Source of the DNA: Histomonas meleagridis
Taxonomy: Eukaryota; Parabasalia; Tritrichomonadida; Dientamoebidae
NCBI GenBank assembly: GCA_020186115.1
Contig: WSYJ01000142.1
Span: 1 to 64,000 of the forward strand
Length of the DNA stretch: 64,000 bases
Direction: 5' to 3'
The translations under genes were made by a program, and so were the position numbers. Positions 10,101 to 18,775 of this stretch are shown piece after piece. The notes below the pieces were generated by a model. The model was not told the DNA's origin. It ran no database searches and saw only the letters and a list, made by a program, of their open reading frames with translations. Within the stretch, counting starts at the first letter, position 1; the number at the start of each line of letters is the position of its first letter.

Positions 10101-10189
10101 AAGTCGCATTCTTCATTGTATAGAGGAAGAGAAAGTATGGATACAACAAAGATTGGAAACATTATTAAAAAATCTACATATGACGCCAT
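7148..10189 (-). CDS. BPI/LBP-like (TULIP) lipid-binding ectodomain fused to duplicated PqiA-like membrane modules
   Basis: 1013 residues. Residues 1-22 look like a signal peptide. A cysteine-bearing, N-glycosylation-rich ectodomain to about 505 has the length and alternating hydrophobic pattern of BPI/LBP proteins. A membrane span follows at about 508-533 (LLAVGVGAGLVFIMLIIVLI). Two PqiA-like polytopic modules follow, one with PYLKLLLMLLIWILP near 658, KKRRES near 680 and LGKWSLLDSYVMI, the second with PMIHILTMIILWLTP near 871 and YAWSCLDVFVIAV. PqiA/LetA proteins move lipids in bacteria alongside MCE proteins; TULIP domains carry lipid in a groove. I infer a lipid-handling membrane protein. 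Acidic, lysine-rich C-terminal tail. Start is the first ATG, directly before the signal peptide. The fold calls rest on motifs, not a search. Confidence 0.72.
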   Translation of the reverse strand: MASYVDFLIMFPIFVVSILSLPLYNEECDFKCWIRKLNITIDQIQTNFSTSFLGMDFGFNITVFDLLINNLDLTDIKATFTPDPQKVEKGIIVNVVLSAEAKGDVHVNQTEGGDFINLAGKFDAIASKTAIQLGLEFVKGPDGLIETVDAIADTCNVQIGSLTADITIPTEEWLQWLVDLLKDPIIDLLKDYIGPMVCKSAPAAIGDAMTKVFNMTNTVIRPFLNETSPILIPVGSNMYDLRKSPIINAVRFLSSKLIGINGPLNLNVLMNKFSNNTGFISIRQLIQQFGVSMPFKFSVPIQSLNASINLSLNELNFSGMNTWNEFNFIDPIDAYTLDTHTGMEELGINLSFTINVSADGSIISTGETFLSEAGDLDMILHNNSMNMRLQVASPVGAGVNYTNTQCTDINCLKNLLSTEGTGSTYLKFITSIESINLIASKQDMEVKIREFINNIVKLFVENYREIIPPFLNSYINTYVLQIVNEKLNQLLINENDCPYLPDPPYNEFVAWTTLLAVGVGAGLVFIMLIIVLIVQKCRKNETNLNSSLMTSINEDGMYTNETTDIKSSSNTYSLIMSPKLSIFVRILMPFLICMNIALFVSSNTGIGASVFIKFAVGSKIVSLPSMFDFGLINSIVDMWKAKAYALSILVAVMSCAWPYLKLLLMLLIWILPTKILSKKRRESFLKLLDALGKWSLLDSYVMILMLVAFNMKLKIPEVEDDINGDFTIFLWVYPAYGFVTLMIGTLFSLLLSHIILAIDRYVDDSMEDIDTDEEKVTLFKLCKSGFLRWFTTIMLFGVFFAIIAGIYFKSFSFNFVGLLGWAMSLIPIANYNEYSVLNLAIDLPEAAEYPNSFGLRFTQVLYLIVTIVMPMIHILTMIILWLTPLKRKIQKGLYKTCEVMYAWSCLDVFVIAVLAAVLEISQFAQFMVGDKCDMIDPIVQQYFSQEEYVKGHETCFQVITVLLKGAYIMVGAAVMHDLTTIVVNIVARRSLEGKKEDEMENDKTSQKGIEYNA

Positions 10190-11825
10190 TTTGCATCATT
10201 AGGGCCTTATGAAAATTCTGATGGCTATTGAATATATGAGAGAGAAATCAGTTTCTGTTGAATATAATCCTTTGAAAAATTCAATTTGAGGAGTCATTTT
10301 CCAATTTTTGTTGATTTTACACGCTCCAAAAGCCGTAAAAATATCTCCTTCATTGTTAGAAGGAAATTTACTCCCCAAATAAACTTATGAAGTAGAAATT
10401 TGGCGATGCTCCTAATGGCACGAATAACATGTAGTTAAAAAACTTTTAATAATATTATCATAAATATATTGTTTCATATTAACTCTTAATTGTAAATGTT
10501 ATCTAATAAAATTTAAACTTACAAGCAAATTCTTAGCTGATATCAGTAACTCTTGTGAAATTAAGAAAAAAATAAATACACTTCTGAACCATACATTCAA
10601 GCATATCAAAGAAACTTAATTTTTTGGAGATAAAGTATTACATGAAAATTCAGCTCTTATTAGTTTTTATCAGGCAACAAAAAATTAAATTGGTTTTACA
10701 ATGGAATTTTCTTATAAGCCCTTCTTGAACACTTTGATTTGTGTCCTTTTTGGTTTAAAAGTTATTCCATTAGTTTTATAAAATTATTGGCACAAATTTT
10801 CTCTTCTTCTTTTATTATTTTATATTCTCATTATGTTTGATTGCTTCTTATTATTCGTTTATTAAGTTTTTTGTTTTATGTAAATTTTTGATTAATCAAT
10901 AATTGGAATATTCCAAATGCTTCAAGCAATAATTAATATTGAAGAAAAGTAAATTATTTTATGAACTGCATCACATATAGCTATAAATACAGTAAACAAT
11001 TTTCTTAACATTATTTGTTAAGTTATTCTGCAACTTATAAGTCTAGAACATATCATTGATTCATGATATGTGTAATAATTTTCTTTATCAGAAACCACTT
11101 GTTTAAATATAGTAACTAATTACAGTGCACTAGGAAACCATTTAGTTATGTTATAAGAAGTATCAAATGTTATATCATCGTTTAAAGTATTGCACCATTT
11201 CGAACCAATAGAAGTGCTCCTTGCGTGTGCATACGTTTTAGTTTTTCTCTTTGTTTGAAGAAAACTGTTTTAACATTTAAATTTTTTGTTTGATCCGTAA
11301 AGGAATATAATTTGTAAATTTTTTATGTGTCATTCAACTGTTTTGTTGACTTTAGTATCATTGTTGAATATGAAAATGAAATTTCATTTGAATGTTTTGA
11401 GGAATAATTCTATGTAAATACATATTGAAATTTATCAATTTCTTTGGGAAATTACATCTTTGTACGTTTTTTTCTACCAGAATTCGTTGTGAGTCATTAA
11501 TAATAAAAGAAAATTTCCGAGTGAAGAATTTGTCTGTACGGTTAACAAAATTGAATCTATCGTTCGAATTTATGCTATCAATTTTTGTGATGTTATTTTA
11601 TGTAAACCTTAAAAAAAAGGTTTGTCATTTATGAACGGCTGATAGAAACGATAATGGCAGCTTTGAAAACATGTTTCAGAAAAACCTATACTTCATTTTT
11701 ATACCAATCCTGTATTTCAGAAACACAATATTCGTGTTTTTATCAAATATTAACTCTTTTATTGGATGAGTTATTTAAATTGAAAAAATTATTAAATTAA
11801 ATTGTTTATTTATGTTTAAAGCATT
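10190..11825. other. Gene-free AT-rich stretch
   Basis: No ORF with recognisable content. It separates the 5' end of the TULIP-PqiA gene from the 3' end of the ankyrin gene. A 69-codon plus-strand frame at 11425-11634 has no supporting features. Confidence 0.6.
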
Positions 11826-12957
11826 TTATTGTCCGTAATCTTTTTCATAATCAAGTAGCAATTGAGCAATTTCTGTTTTTCCTTTTTCTTGTGCGATTGT
11901 TATTGCAGTTTTATTTGATTTAAATTAATTCCGAAAATGATTAAAAAACGTTAAATCAAGTAAATATATTATAAACATTATAAGTAAACATTTCTAGCAT
12001 TTAAATAAATTCCTTTTTGTTTGAGGAGTAATTTAACTATTTCAATATGACCGATTTGAGAAGCAAGCATAAGTGCTGTTTCATTTTATATGAACAAATT
12101 CCAAAAAGAAAAATAAAACAAAGAAAAACTTAAAAAAACATTATAAAAAAGAAAATAAATATTCACAACATTGATTGAAATTCCTTCATGTTTAAGAAGT
12201 AGTTCAACAATTTCAACATGACCATTTCTTGCAGCTAAATGAAGTGCTGTCATTCCAAATACAAGAATAAAACACCAAAACATTCAAATAGATTTTATAT
12301 AAAACAAATAAATATTTTTAGCATTAACATCTATATCTTTTTGCTCAAGAAGTAATTTCACGATTTCAATTGACCCTTTTTCACAAGAATATAAAAGCGG
12401 TGTCCAAAGCAATTGAAAGTAATTCTAAATCAAATTTAGTAACATCAAGCGATTGAATAAAATTATAAATTATTTAATGAAATATTAGTTGCATTTACAT
12501 TAATGTCATTTTGTGAAAGAAGTAATTTAACTATTTCTATATAATTATATTCAGTTGCATAATTAAGTGCTGATTTAAATAAAATATGTAAACGCCAAAT
12601 TTTTTATTGAAACCCAAAATTGTTGAAACATATTATATAGAATAAAGAAAAAAGACATCTTGGAAATTAATATTAATACCTTCTTGTTCAAGAAGTAATT
12701 TAACAATATCTACATGACCATATCTACAAGCAAACATAAGGGAAGTCAAAAATATTAATAATAAATTCCGAATATTATTGTTAAACATCAAAAAATTAAA
12801 AAGAACATTAAATGTAACGAATAAACATTTACAATATTTACAATGATGTCTTTTTGAGCGAGAAGTAATTTTACAATTTCTGTATTACCAATTTGAGATG
12901 CACACATAAGTGGTGTCAAAAATGATTTAAATAAATTCCAAAAAATATTTTGAGACA
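11826..12957 (-). other. Ankyrin modules separated by conserved spacers (3' part of ankyrin gene)
   Basis: Reading the minus strand from 12914 to 11826, seven ankyrin modules of about 27-29 codons follow the main ORF, all without internal stops. They begin TPLMCASQIG, TSLMFACRYG, SALNYATEYN, TPLLYSCEKG, TALHLAARNG, TALMLASQIG and TAITIAQEKG; the last ends DYGQ-stop. Each is separated by roughly 80-100 nt of AT-rich spacer with stops or frame breaks. Every spacer starts after the VN-A-K position. In six of seven, a TTYGGAATT-like element sits exactly 23 nt before the next module; in the seventh a weaker GGTGTT lies 26 nt before. The spacers may be unusual introns or signs of a decaying array. 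None has the trichomonad intron ends GTATGT and ACTAACACACAG. Confidence 0.7.
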
Positions 12958-14181
12958 TTAAATAAATAAAACAAACTTTAAATTAAACAAATAAATGTTT
13001 CCCGAGTTAGAGTTAACGCCTTCTTCTTCTAAAAGATATTTAGTAAGTTCGACATTTTCAGACAATGTTGCAGAAACCAAAACATCTTCAGGAATTTGTT
13101 TTCCTTCAATGAAATATTTAACAAGAAGTATATTTCCTACTTTTGCTGATTCATTAATAATGAAATCATCAATTTTCATTCCATTTTCTTCTAAAAACCA
13201 TAAAAGCTCATAATTATCCATTGCTATACATTTCTCTCCTAACTTAGATAAACTTTCTATTTTTTGAATTTTGTTTTCAAAAATATATTTAAAGATATCA
13301 TTACGATGAAACTCAATTGCTGCTTCATATGCCCCATCAAAAGGTGAATGATTTTGTTCACAAATATGAAATATTTCAAGGTTTCCTCCTACAACTGAAT
13401 ATTTGCCACTGTTCATTATACGTGAACCATTTAACATTAAAAATTTGAAACATTTAAGTGATCCATAAAAAGCAGCATAATCAACAAGTGAAACATTATT
13501 GTTGTTAATAAAAGTACATTTCTCATAAAGAGATGGCTGAATTCTTTGATTAAAATCAAAACGTTTTTGTGATGCTAAAATTTGTAGTTTTTCATCATTA
13601 TCATCTCTAATAACTTGCGCAATTTCTTTGGGATTTATTCCTTGTTTTATTAGTTCCTTATGATATTTCCAATTATCATTTTTAAGCTTATCAAGGTCTG
13701 AAAAGAACTGTTTGACAAGAGGTGTAGTAGAATCTATTTGTTTGATTTCATCTTCATTAAGATAATGTGCAAAATATAACGGATTGCTTTCCTTTACAAT
13801 ATTTGGATCTATTAATTTATTTTGAATCATTCCCTCAAGTAAATAAAATGCTTCTTGCGTTTTTTTATTTAAAAGAATTCTTGTAAAAAGATCTATGACG
13901 TTTGGATTAACATTTCCAAATTCTTTTTCTTTTTTATCAATTGATTTTAAGAAATGAAAATAAACATTGGGATCATTTGTTTGCGAAACAAATGATGAAT
14001 AAATTAAATTGCATAAAATAAGATTAAAAGAATAAGAAAAATTCAAACTAAATTTTTTCATTGCAACATGTGCTGAAGCTTCGATTTCATCATTATTGAG
14101 ATTAAAAATAATACAATGAAGAGACTTTAGAATTTCAGCATTGCTTGTTTTTTGCTTCTTATCCATAATCGCGGACTCCAT
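12958..14181 (-). CDS. DUF3447-type ankyrin protein, N-terminal part
   Basis: 407 codons with a start at MESAIMDKKQK. The N-terminal ~150 residues are helical and match the leader shared by the paralogues at 57589 and 48255. The central part has the trichomonad ankyrin (DUF3447) block: FDFNQRIQPSLYEKC, LVDYAAFYGSLKCFKFL, GKYSVVGGNLEIFHICEQNH, GAYEAAIEFHRNDIFKYIF, YELLWFLEENG. Ankyrin repeats bind protein partners. After a last partial repeat (TKYLLEEEGVN) the frame runs into the first spacer and stops at 12958, although further intact ankyrin modules continue to 11826. Either the protein ends early or the spacers are removed from the RNA. Upstream lies TCAATTTAA directly before ATG, an imperfect initiator. 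Confidence 0.8.
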   Translation of the reverse strand: MESAIMDKKQKTSNAEILKSLHCIIFNLNNDEIEASAHVAMKKFSLNFSYSFNLILCNLIYSSFVSQTNDPNVYFHFLKSIDKKEKEFGNVNPNVIDLFTRILLNKKTQEAFYLLEGMIQNKLIDPNIVKESNPLYFAHYLNEDEIKQIDSTTPLVKQFFSDLDKLKNDNWKYHKELIKQGINPKEIAQVIRDDNDEKLQILASQKRFDFNQRIQPSLYEKCTFINNNNVSLVDYAAFYGSLKCFKFLMLNGSRIMNSGKYSVVGGNLEIFHICEQNHSPFDGAYEAAIEFHRNDIFKYIFENKIQKIESLSKLGEKCIAMDNYELLWFLEENGMKIDDFIINESAKVGNILLVKYFIEGKQIPEDVLVSATLSENVELTKYLLEEEGVNSNSGNIYLFNLKFVLFI

Positions 14182-14745
14182 TTAAATTGATGAAGAAAAC
14201 AACTTGATATCCAAAATTTTGCTTGAGTGGACCGATACTTCCTCTCAAAAAGTTAGACATGAGGAGGTTGTCCTGGGACAAACAAAGAAAAACTTAACGG
14301 CTTTTTCTGCAATTTATAAATCTGTTTTATTACAAAAAGTTTGATCAATGTCGTTGTAACGATTATTTTTCGGTTTAGATGGGCTTCCCAAAAAAATAAT
14401 GATTGGTACTAAATTCTGGAATTTGATTCATAACTGAATCATTATTATTTCAACACGTTATTCCAAAAGAAAACAAGGCTTTAAAAATAGTAGAAAATTC
14501 TCTCTAAATTATTATTATATTTTCATAAATTTTAAAAATATATCTCTACACCGTAATCAGTTTTGCGCCCTTATTGCCTAGTAGCTAATTTAGAGTTTTT
14601 TTGAGAAATATTAATATTGATTTTATTTAATTCTTTATTAATTTAATTTAATAATTATATGTTTTTATGGTGGTGGCTCATATTCATTTCCATCACAAAT
14701 TAGTTTAAAAGCTCTATATAAAAAAATGAAATTGAATATTAATCT
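14182..14745. other. Intergenic region
   Basis: Separates the ankyrin gene from the next minus-strand gene. AT-rich, no ORF supported. A small self-complementary stretch TTGTCC-TG-GGACAA lies at about 14268-14281. Otherwise nothing recognised. Confidence 0.55.
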
Positions 14746-15264
14746 TTACACATTTGGGAAAAAGTCATCAATAGAACTTCCGAATTGTCCGCTTAATTCC
14801 TCAGCAAATTGGTAATTTGTATCTAAGTTATTTCTAATTATTTCTGCTTGAATTTCTGCTGACACAATTTCTTGTGAATTAGATATAAAACCATCTGCAG
14901 ATCCAAGAATCGTTGTCAGTTCTTTTAAGGTTTCAACAATTTTTTGTTGGTTAGCAACACTCTTCTGAAGAATTTCATTCAAAGGATGACTTTGTTCGAA
15001 ATCATCAATTGGAATAATTGATTGAAGGATAACATCTTTTTGTGCTTGCAGCTTTTCGCGATTAAATTCTGGTACATCAGGAATATCACGATATTTGTGG
15101 TTGGAACTGTTATTTGATGGCGGCGGTGGATTATATTCTCTCATTTGAGATTGATTTTTTGATGCGCTTCTCTCTGGGAAATATCCTGTATTTCCCCTGT
15201 CTGGGTAACCTCTTGGCGAATATGAGCGTGGAATCCTTTCCCTTGGGTAATCATACCAAGACAT
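14746..15264 (-). CDS. Hypothetical protein, proline/arginine-rich N-terminus with coiled-coil-like C-terminus
   Basis: 172 residues. The first ~70 are basic, polar and proline-rich (YPRERIPRSYSPRGYP, then NPPPPSNNSS), likely disordered. Residues ~80-172 are helical with heptad-like spacing (QKDVILQSIIPIDDFE, QQKIVETLKELTTIL) and end in an acidic, phenylalanine-rich tail (DDFFPNV). No signal peptide or membrane segment. I do not recognise a family. The composition change and absence of stops support a real gene; an adaptor-like role would be speculation. Confidence 0.55.
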   Translation of the reverse strand: MSWYDYPRERIPRSYSPRGYPDRGNTGYFPERSASKNQSQMREYNPPPPSNNSSNHKYRDIPDVPEFNREKLQAQKDVILQSIIPIDDFEQSHPLNEILQKSVANQQKIVETLKELTTILGSADGFISNSQEIVSAEIQAEIIRNNLDTNYQFAEELSGQFGSSIDDFFPNV

Positions 15265-16129
15265 TACTTTTTGTTGAGCTTATACTGAACAAACTTAGTC
15301 AATTCAAGTAATTAAAACAAATTTTCATTTACTCAACTTCTTTATTTTACCGTGAGCAAAAGACTAACTAACATCAGTACAACCCATATAAATATTTTGA
15401 ATTTTTATTTATAAATCATGCAAATAATAAAGATTTTCAAATATATATTTACTCTGAAAATATCAAAAGTATTTACCATTCGAGGTGAAACATTGATGAT
15501 GTCTTTAAATCATCCATCTCAATAATCTTTTCTAGAAATTGTGATTCTAAGCCAAGCATAAAGCGTGCAAATTCTTTGATGCATCCACTGTTGCTAATAT
15601 TTATTTCTTTTCTTTAATTTCAATCTCTTAAAAAAATCTAAAGTAAAGGTGAGAATCATTTATGAAATGCTGAATAAATCAATGAACAAAATTTAAAATA
15701 TTAATAAGTTACAAAATTGCCACATGACAAACTTATAGTTGTTTCAACAGATTTAAGAGTGTTATTTTCATTTAGAGTAAAAATTATTTTTTCCAAGAGA
15801 TAGTAGTACAAGTCAAATTCTTTGAAGGAGATTATGTGTTGCTAACTGAATTTCACATTAATAAAATGCACAACTGTATGAAAGAAACCCTTGATGGGAA
15901 TTCTCTCCGTTCGACTTGCCCACAAAAAAACGTTCCAAAAAATGTTGCCAGAAATTTCAAAACTACGATAGAGTTTTATAATTTATCTATCGTTTGCGCA
16001 AACGTTTTATAAAAAGGTTAACTTGAGTAAAATGAAGGAATTGTTTGAGTTTTTACTTTTACATAATAACAATAATATCATTTTAAATAAATAGTTAACT
16101 GTTTGGTTTTACTATATTTTTGTATTCTT
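15265..16129. other. Intergenic region with a short coding-like fragment
   Basis: On the minus strand 15607-15473 reads as about 44 codons ending KTSSMFHLEW-stop, preceded by a stop; it has protein-like composition but no clear start and no recognised family. A perfect 14-bp palindrome lies at 15991-16004. The remainder is AT-rich and featureless. Confidence 0.4.
15991..16004. promoter_or_regulatory. Perfect 14-bp palindrome CGTTTGCGCAAACG
   Basis: A dyad-symmetric GC-containing site in otherwise AT-rich DNA, about 125 bp past the stop of the 16130-17167 gene. Read on the minus strand its right side gives GCAAACGATAG, overlapping an AACGAT Myb-type core. A transcription-factor site is plausible; no target gene is evident. 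Confidence 0.4.
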
Positions 16130-17167
16130 TTAAAGTTCGTTTTCATCTTTTTCTTTCTTATCATTTACATTACTCTCATCGTTTTCTTGATTTTCCTCAT
16201 TTTCATCTTCGAAATCTTCTTCATCATCTTCAAAATCATCTTCTTCATCATTGTCTGTATTTTGTTGTTCTTTTGCTGCCTCTTTCAAATCTTCAAAAAA
16301 GTTCTTTAACTTTCCAATGCCGCCCTTGAACTTATCCATAAGTCCTCCTGCTATTGAACCTGCCTTAGACACAACGCCGAGAATTTTCTTACTCGCTTTT
16401 AGCCTTTTAATGATTCTTTTTACTTCTTTACTTTCTTTTTGGTTCTTCTTCTCTTTGATCGCTTCAAGTTCTTCTTCAGTAAGTTTTTCTTTAATTTGTT
16501 TTTCAAGTCGCTTTACGTCCATTCGCTTTTGCACTTTAGAAAGAAATCCGTCCATTTTGTAGCTAAGCTTAAGCTTCTTGATCTCCTTCTTGGAGTCTTT
16601 AACAGTGAGAAGATATTCTTCTTCAAGTTTTTGAAGTTCTTTGCGGAATTGTTCAGATTCTGGTTTATCGACGCCAAACGCAATTATCTGTTTACGAAGT
16701 GAACGCATACGTTTCTTTAATGAGGCAATTTCTGCATTTTTGTTTTCTTTCATTTTCCGTCGGTATAATCTGAAAATGTGTAACGAACCTTTAATTATTG
16801 AATATGTAGTTTCATGAAGTCGCTTATCATAATCGATATTTACTTCATACTCCTGTGGAATCCCTTTCAAGTGTAATGAAACAAAATCATTTTTGGTATT
16901 GGGAGTTATTACTATTCCGAATGTAAAAACGCCAGGATTATTTTTAGCAAGTATTCCTGTAGCATTAGCAAAGAATATTGTTTTGTGTGACTCTGTTGTT
17001 ACTTCTTCAGATGTATGTAAAACAACTAAAAGATGGTTATTTGAAATATTTGCAATTTCTTGTTTGTATTCATCTAATGAATAAAAATGGAGATTTTGAA
17101 TTGCAGCATTTTCCTGTGATTCATCTGATGCTACTAAAAAAGATAAAAGATAAAAAAAAATTCGCAT
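16130..17167 (-). CDS. Secreted/ER-luminal coiled-coil protein with acidic tail ending in NEL
   Basis: 345 residues. A signal peptide is visible (MRIFFYLLSFLVASDESQ, with cleavage plausible after the alanine or serine). Residues ~25-130 are mixed alpha/beta; a thioredoxin-like fold is conceivable but there is no CxxC. Residues ~140-290 are charged coiled coil, followed by a glycine-containing segment (AGSIAGGLMDKFKGGIG) and a very acidic tail. The protein ends KDENEL, which resembles a KDEL-type ER retrieval signal but with N for D. Signal peptide, acidic tail and near-KDEL end suggest a calcium-binding or chaperone-like ER protein; this is inference. AACGAT on the minus strand at 17213-17218, about 46 nt before ATG, matches a Myb-element core. 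Confidence 0.65.
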   Translation of the reverse strand: MRIFFYLLSFLVASDESQENAAIQNLHFYSLDEYKQEIANISNNHLLVVLHTSEEVTTESHKTIFFANATGILAKNNPGVFTFGIVITPNTKNDFVSLHLKGIPQEYEVNIDYDKRLHETTYSIIKGSLHIFRLYRRKMKENKNAEIASLKKRMRSLRKQIIAFGVDKPESEQFRKELQKLEEEYLLTVKDSKKEIKKLKLSYKMDGFLSKVQKRMDVKRLEKQIKEKLTEEELEAIKEKKNQKESKEVKRIIKRLKASKKILGVVSKAGSIAGGLMDKFKGGIGKLKNFFEDLKEAAKEQQNTDNDEEDDFEDDEEDFEDENEENQENDESNVNDKKEKDENEL

Positions 17168-17671
17168 TCCAGATTTTAATTTCTGGTCAAATAATTACTC
17201 GAAATCGAATAAAATCGTTATATGTGTAAAACATTCAAAAAATACCCAGAATATAAATGTCCGTAACTTTTTCAAGAAATCGCAGAAGAAAAAAATTTGG
17301 TTAAAAAAAGGAAGAAAACAAAAATAATTTGGGTCATGACTTTTTATTTTAAACATTAAGTAATTTTTGTATTTTTAGTTTATTTTGATTTTTGATCATG
17401 AAAATTACTGATTCCATGATCATATTTTTAATATTTTTCGTATATACTTACTATTTTTTCTAAATTAATGATATCTAATGTGCGTTTTTGATAAAATTTC
17501 TTGCATTTTTTAAAAAACAGTTATATTCTTGATTTTTTTAATTCAGTGCAGGACCACGCGGTCGTGGCAAATGCCATTTAATTGGGAAGTTCAGTAAAGA
17601 TTTATAAAGTATATAAATTTGAGTAAAACCGAAATCTGATCTTTTGAAAGAACCATTACAACAGAAGCAAA
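17168..17671. other. Divergent intergenic region with small GC hairpin
   Basis: Shared upstream region of the ER-like protein (minus) and the kinase (plus). CCACG at 17554-17558 pairs with CGTGG at 17563-17567 over a 4-nt loop, followed by TGGCA/TGCCA. The hairpin lies ~105 bp before the kinase ATG and stands out in AT-rich sequence. No further signal was recognised. Confidence 0.45.
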
Positions 17672-18775
17672 ATGGAAAGAAGGAAAACTCACATGGAAGA
17701 TTATAAAATTCACCAAAAAATTGGTGAGGGATCAATGGGAAGGGTGCACCTAGCCACTCGTATATATGATGGATTGAAATGTTGCATGAAATCTATCTCA
17801 AAATCTTATTTAGAAGAAAATCAAATTGTTGATTACGATGTCAAGCTTAAAGGTCTCCTTAAAATGTCCCACCCAAACATTGTTAAGTATTTAGATTTCT
17901 TTGAGGACAATGAAAATTTTTACATCTTCATGGAGTTTTGCGAAGGCCAAGATTTGCTTAAACTAATCAATACCAATCATGGGATCCACGAACCTGATGC
18001 CAAGAAAATCATTACGCAATTAGCAAATGTTCTTGTATATATGAATGAACATAATATTACACATAGAGATATCAAACCAGAAAACATTATCGTCAACAGT
18101 AGTTATCAAGTCAAGCTTATAGACTTTGGAATCTGTTCTTTAAATCCAATTCCATTATTGACCACATATTGCGGTTCCATTGAATATACTGCTCCAGAAA
18201 CCATTCTCCATCAACCATATGTTGGCAGCAAAGCCGATGTTTGGTCTTGTGGAGTTGTTTTATATGCAATGTTATCTGGCGAACTTCCATGGAACACACA
18301 TAATATCCAAATTGCTACACAACAAATCATAGCAGGACGCATACAGTTTCCGCCCACATTTCCACCACTTGCAGCTAATCTTGTACATTTAATGCTTAAA
18401 GTAGATCCATCCAAACGAATCTCAGCCAATCAAATTCTTACTCACATATGGCTTAATACAGATACAGTTCATTCTTGTTCACAAATTTATAAGAATACAT
18501 CAATTGGGAAATATTCATCATTAGTATCGCGCAAACGAAACCTACTGACACACGGAAAAATAACACAGAACTATTCCACTGGATCAGGCATTAAATTAAA
18601 TAGCGCAATGAATACATTTCAACAAAGACAAAATAATAAAAATACTCTTTCGGCAAATAACTTCCAATGGGTAAGTTTCAGATGCAGAAAGAGATCGTTG
18701 TCTAGTATTACATCGGAGGAAATTCTTCCTCCTTTGACGCGGAAAAGCGATAATGAATCGATTTTAATCGAGTAG
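17672..18775 (+). CDS. Serine/threonine protein kinase, CAMK/AMPK-related
   Basis: 367 residues with an intact catalytic domain at about 11-265. Visible motifs: glycine loop GEGSMGRV (18-25), ATP-binding lysine K40 in KCCMKSI, catalytic loop HRDIKPEN near 130, DFG near 150, activation segment TTYCGSIEYTAPE near 168-176, and DVWSCGVVLYAMLSGELPW. The CGS-x-x-Y-x-APE segment and LSGELPW are typical of AMPK-related (CAMKL) kinases; the usual proline after CGS is isoleucine here. All catalytic residues are present, so activity is expected. The C-terminal ~100 residues are basic, serine-rich and unassigned. The second in-frame ATG, at residue 8, could also be used; residues before the kinase fold are few either way. 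Confidence 0.92.
   Translation: MERRKTHMEDYKIHQKIGEGSMGRVHLATRIYDGLKCCMKSISKSYLEENQIVDYDVKLKGLLKMSHPNIVKYLDFFEDNENFYIFMEFCEGQDLLKLINTNHGIHEPDAKKIITQLANVLVYMNEHNITHRDIKPENIIVNSSYQVKLIDFGICSLNPIPLLTTYCGSIEYTAPETILHQPYVGSKADVWSCGVVLYAMLSGELPWNTHNIQIATQQIIAGRIQFPPTFPPLAANLVHLMLKVDPSKRISANQILTHIWLNTDTVHSCSQIYKNTSIGKYSSLVSRKRNLLTHGKITQNYSTGSGIKLNSAMNTFQQRQNNKNTLSANNFQWVSFRCRKRSLSSITSEEILPPLTRKSDNESILIE

Noticed and set aside
12958-13010. Treating the ankyrin spacers as ordinary trichomonad spliceosomal introns
   Set aside because: Neither GTATGT nor ACTAACACACAG is present at the borders; an intron reading is possible only with new splice signals, so it is kept as a hypothesis.
15341-15380. A 26-nt stretch starting GTGAGC and ending ACTAACATCAG that resembles a short trichomonad intron
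   Set aside because: It lies in an intergenic region with no coding sequence on either side in the plus strand, and the 5' end is not GTATGT-like.
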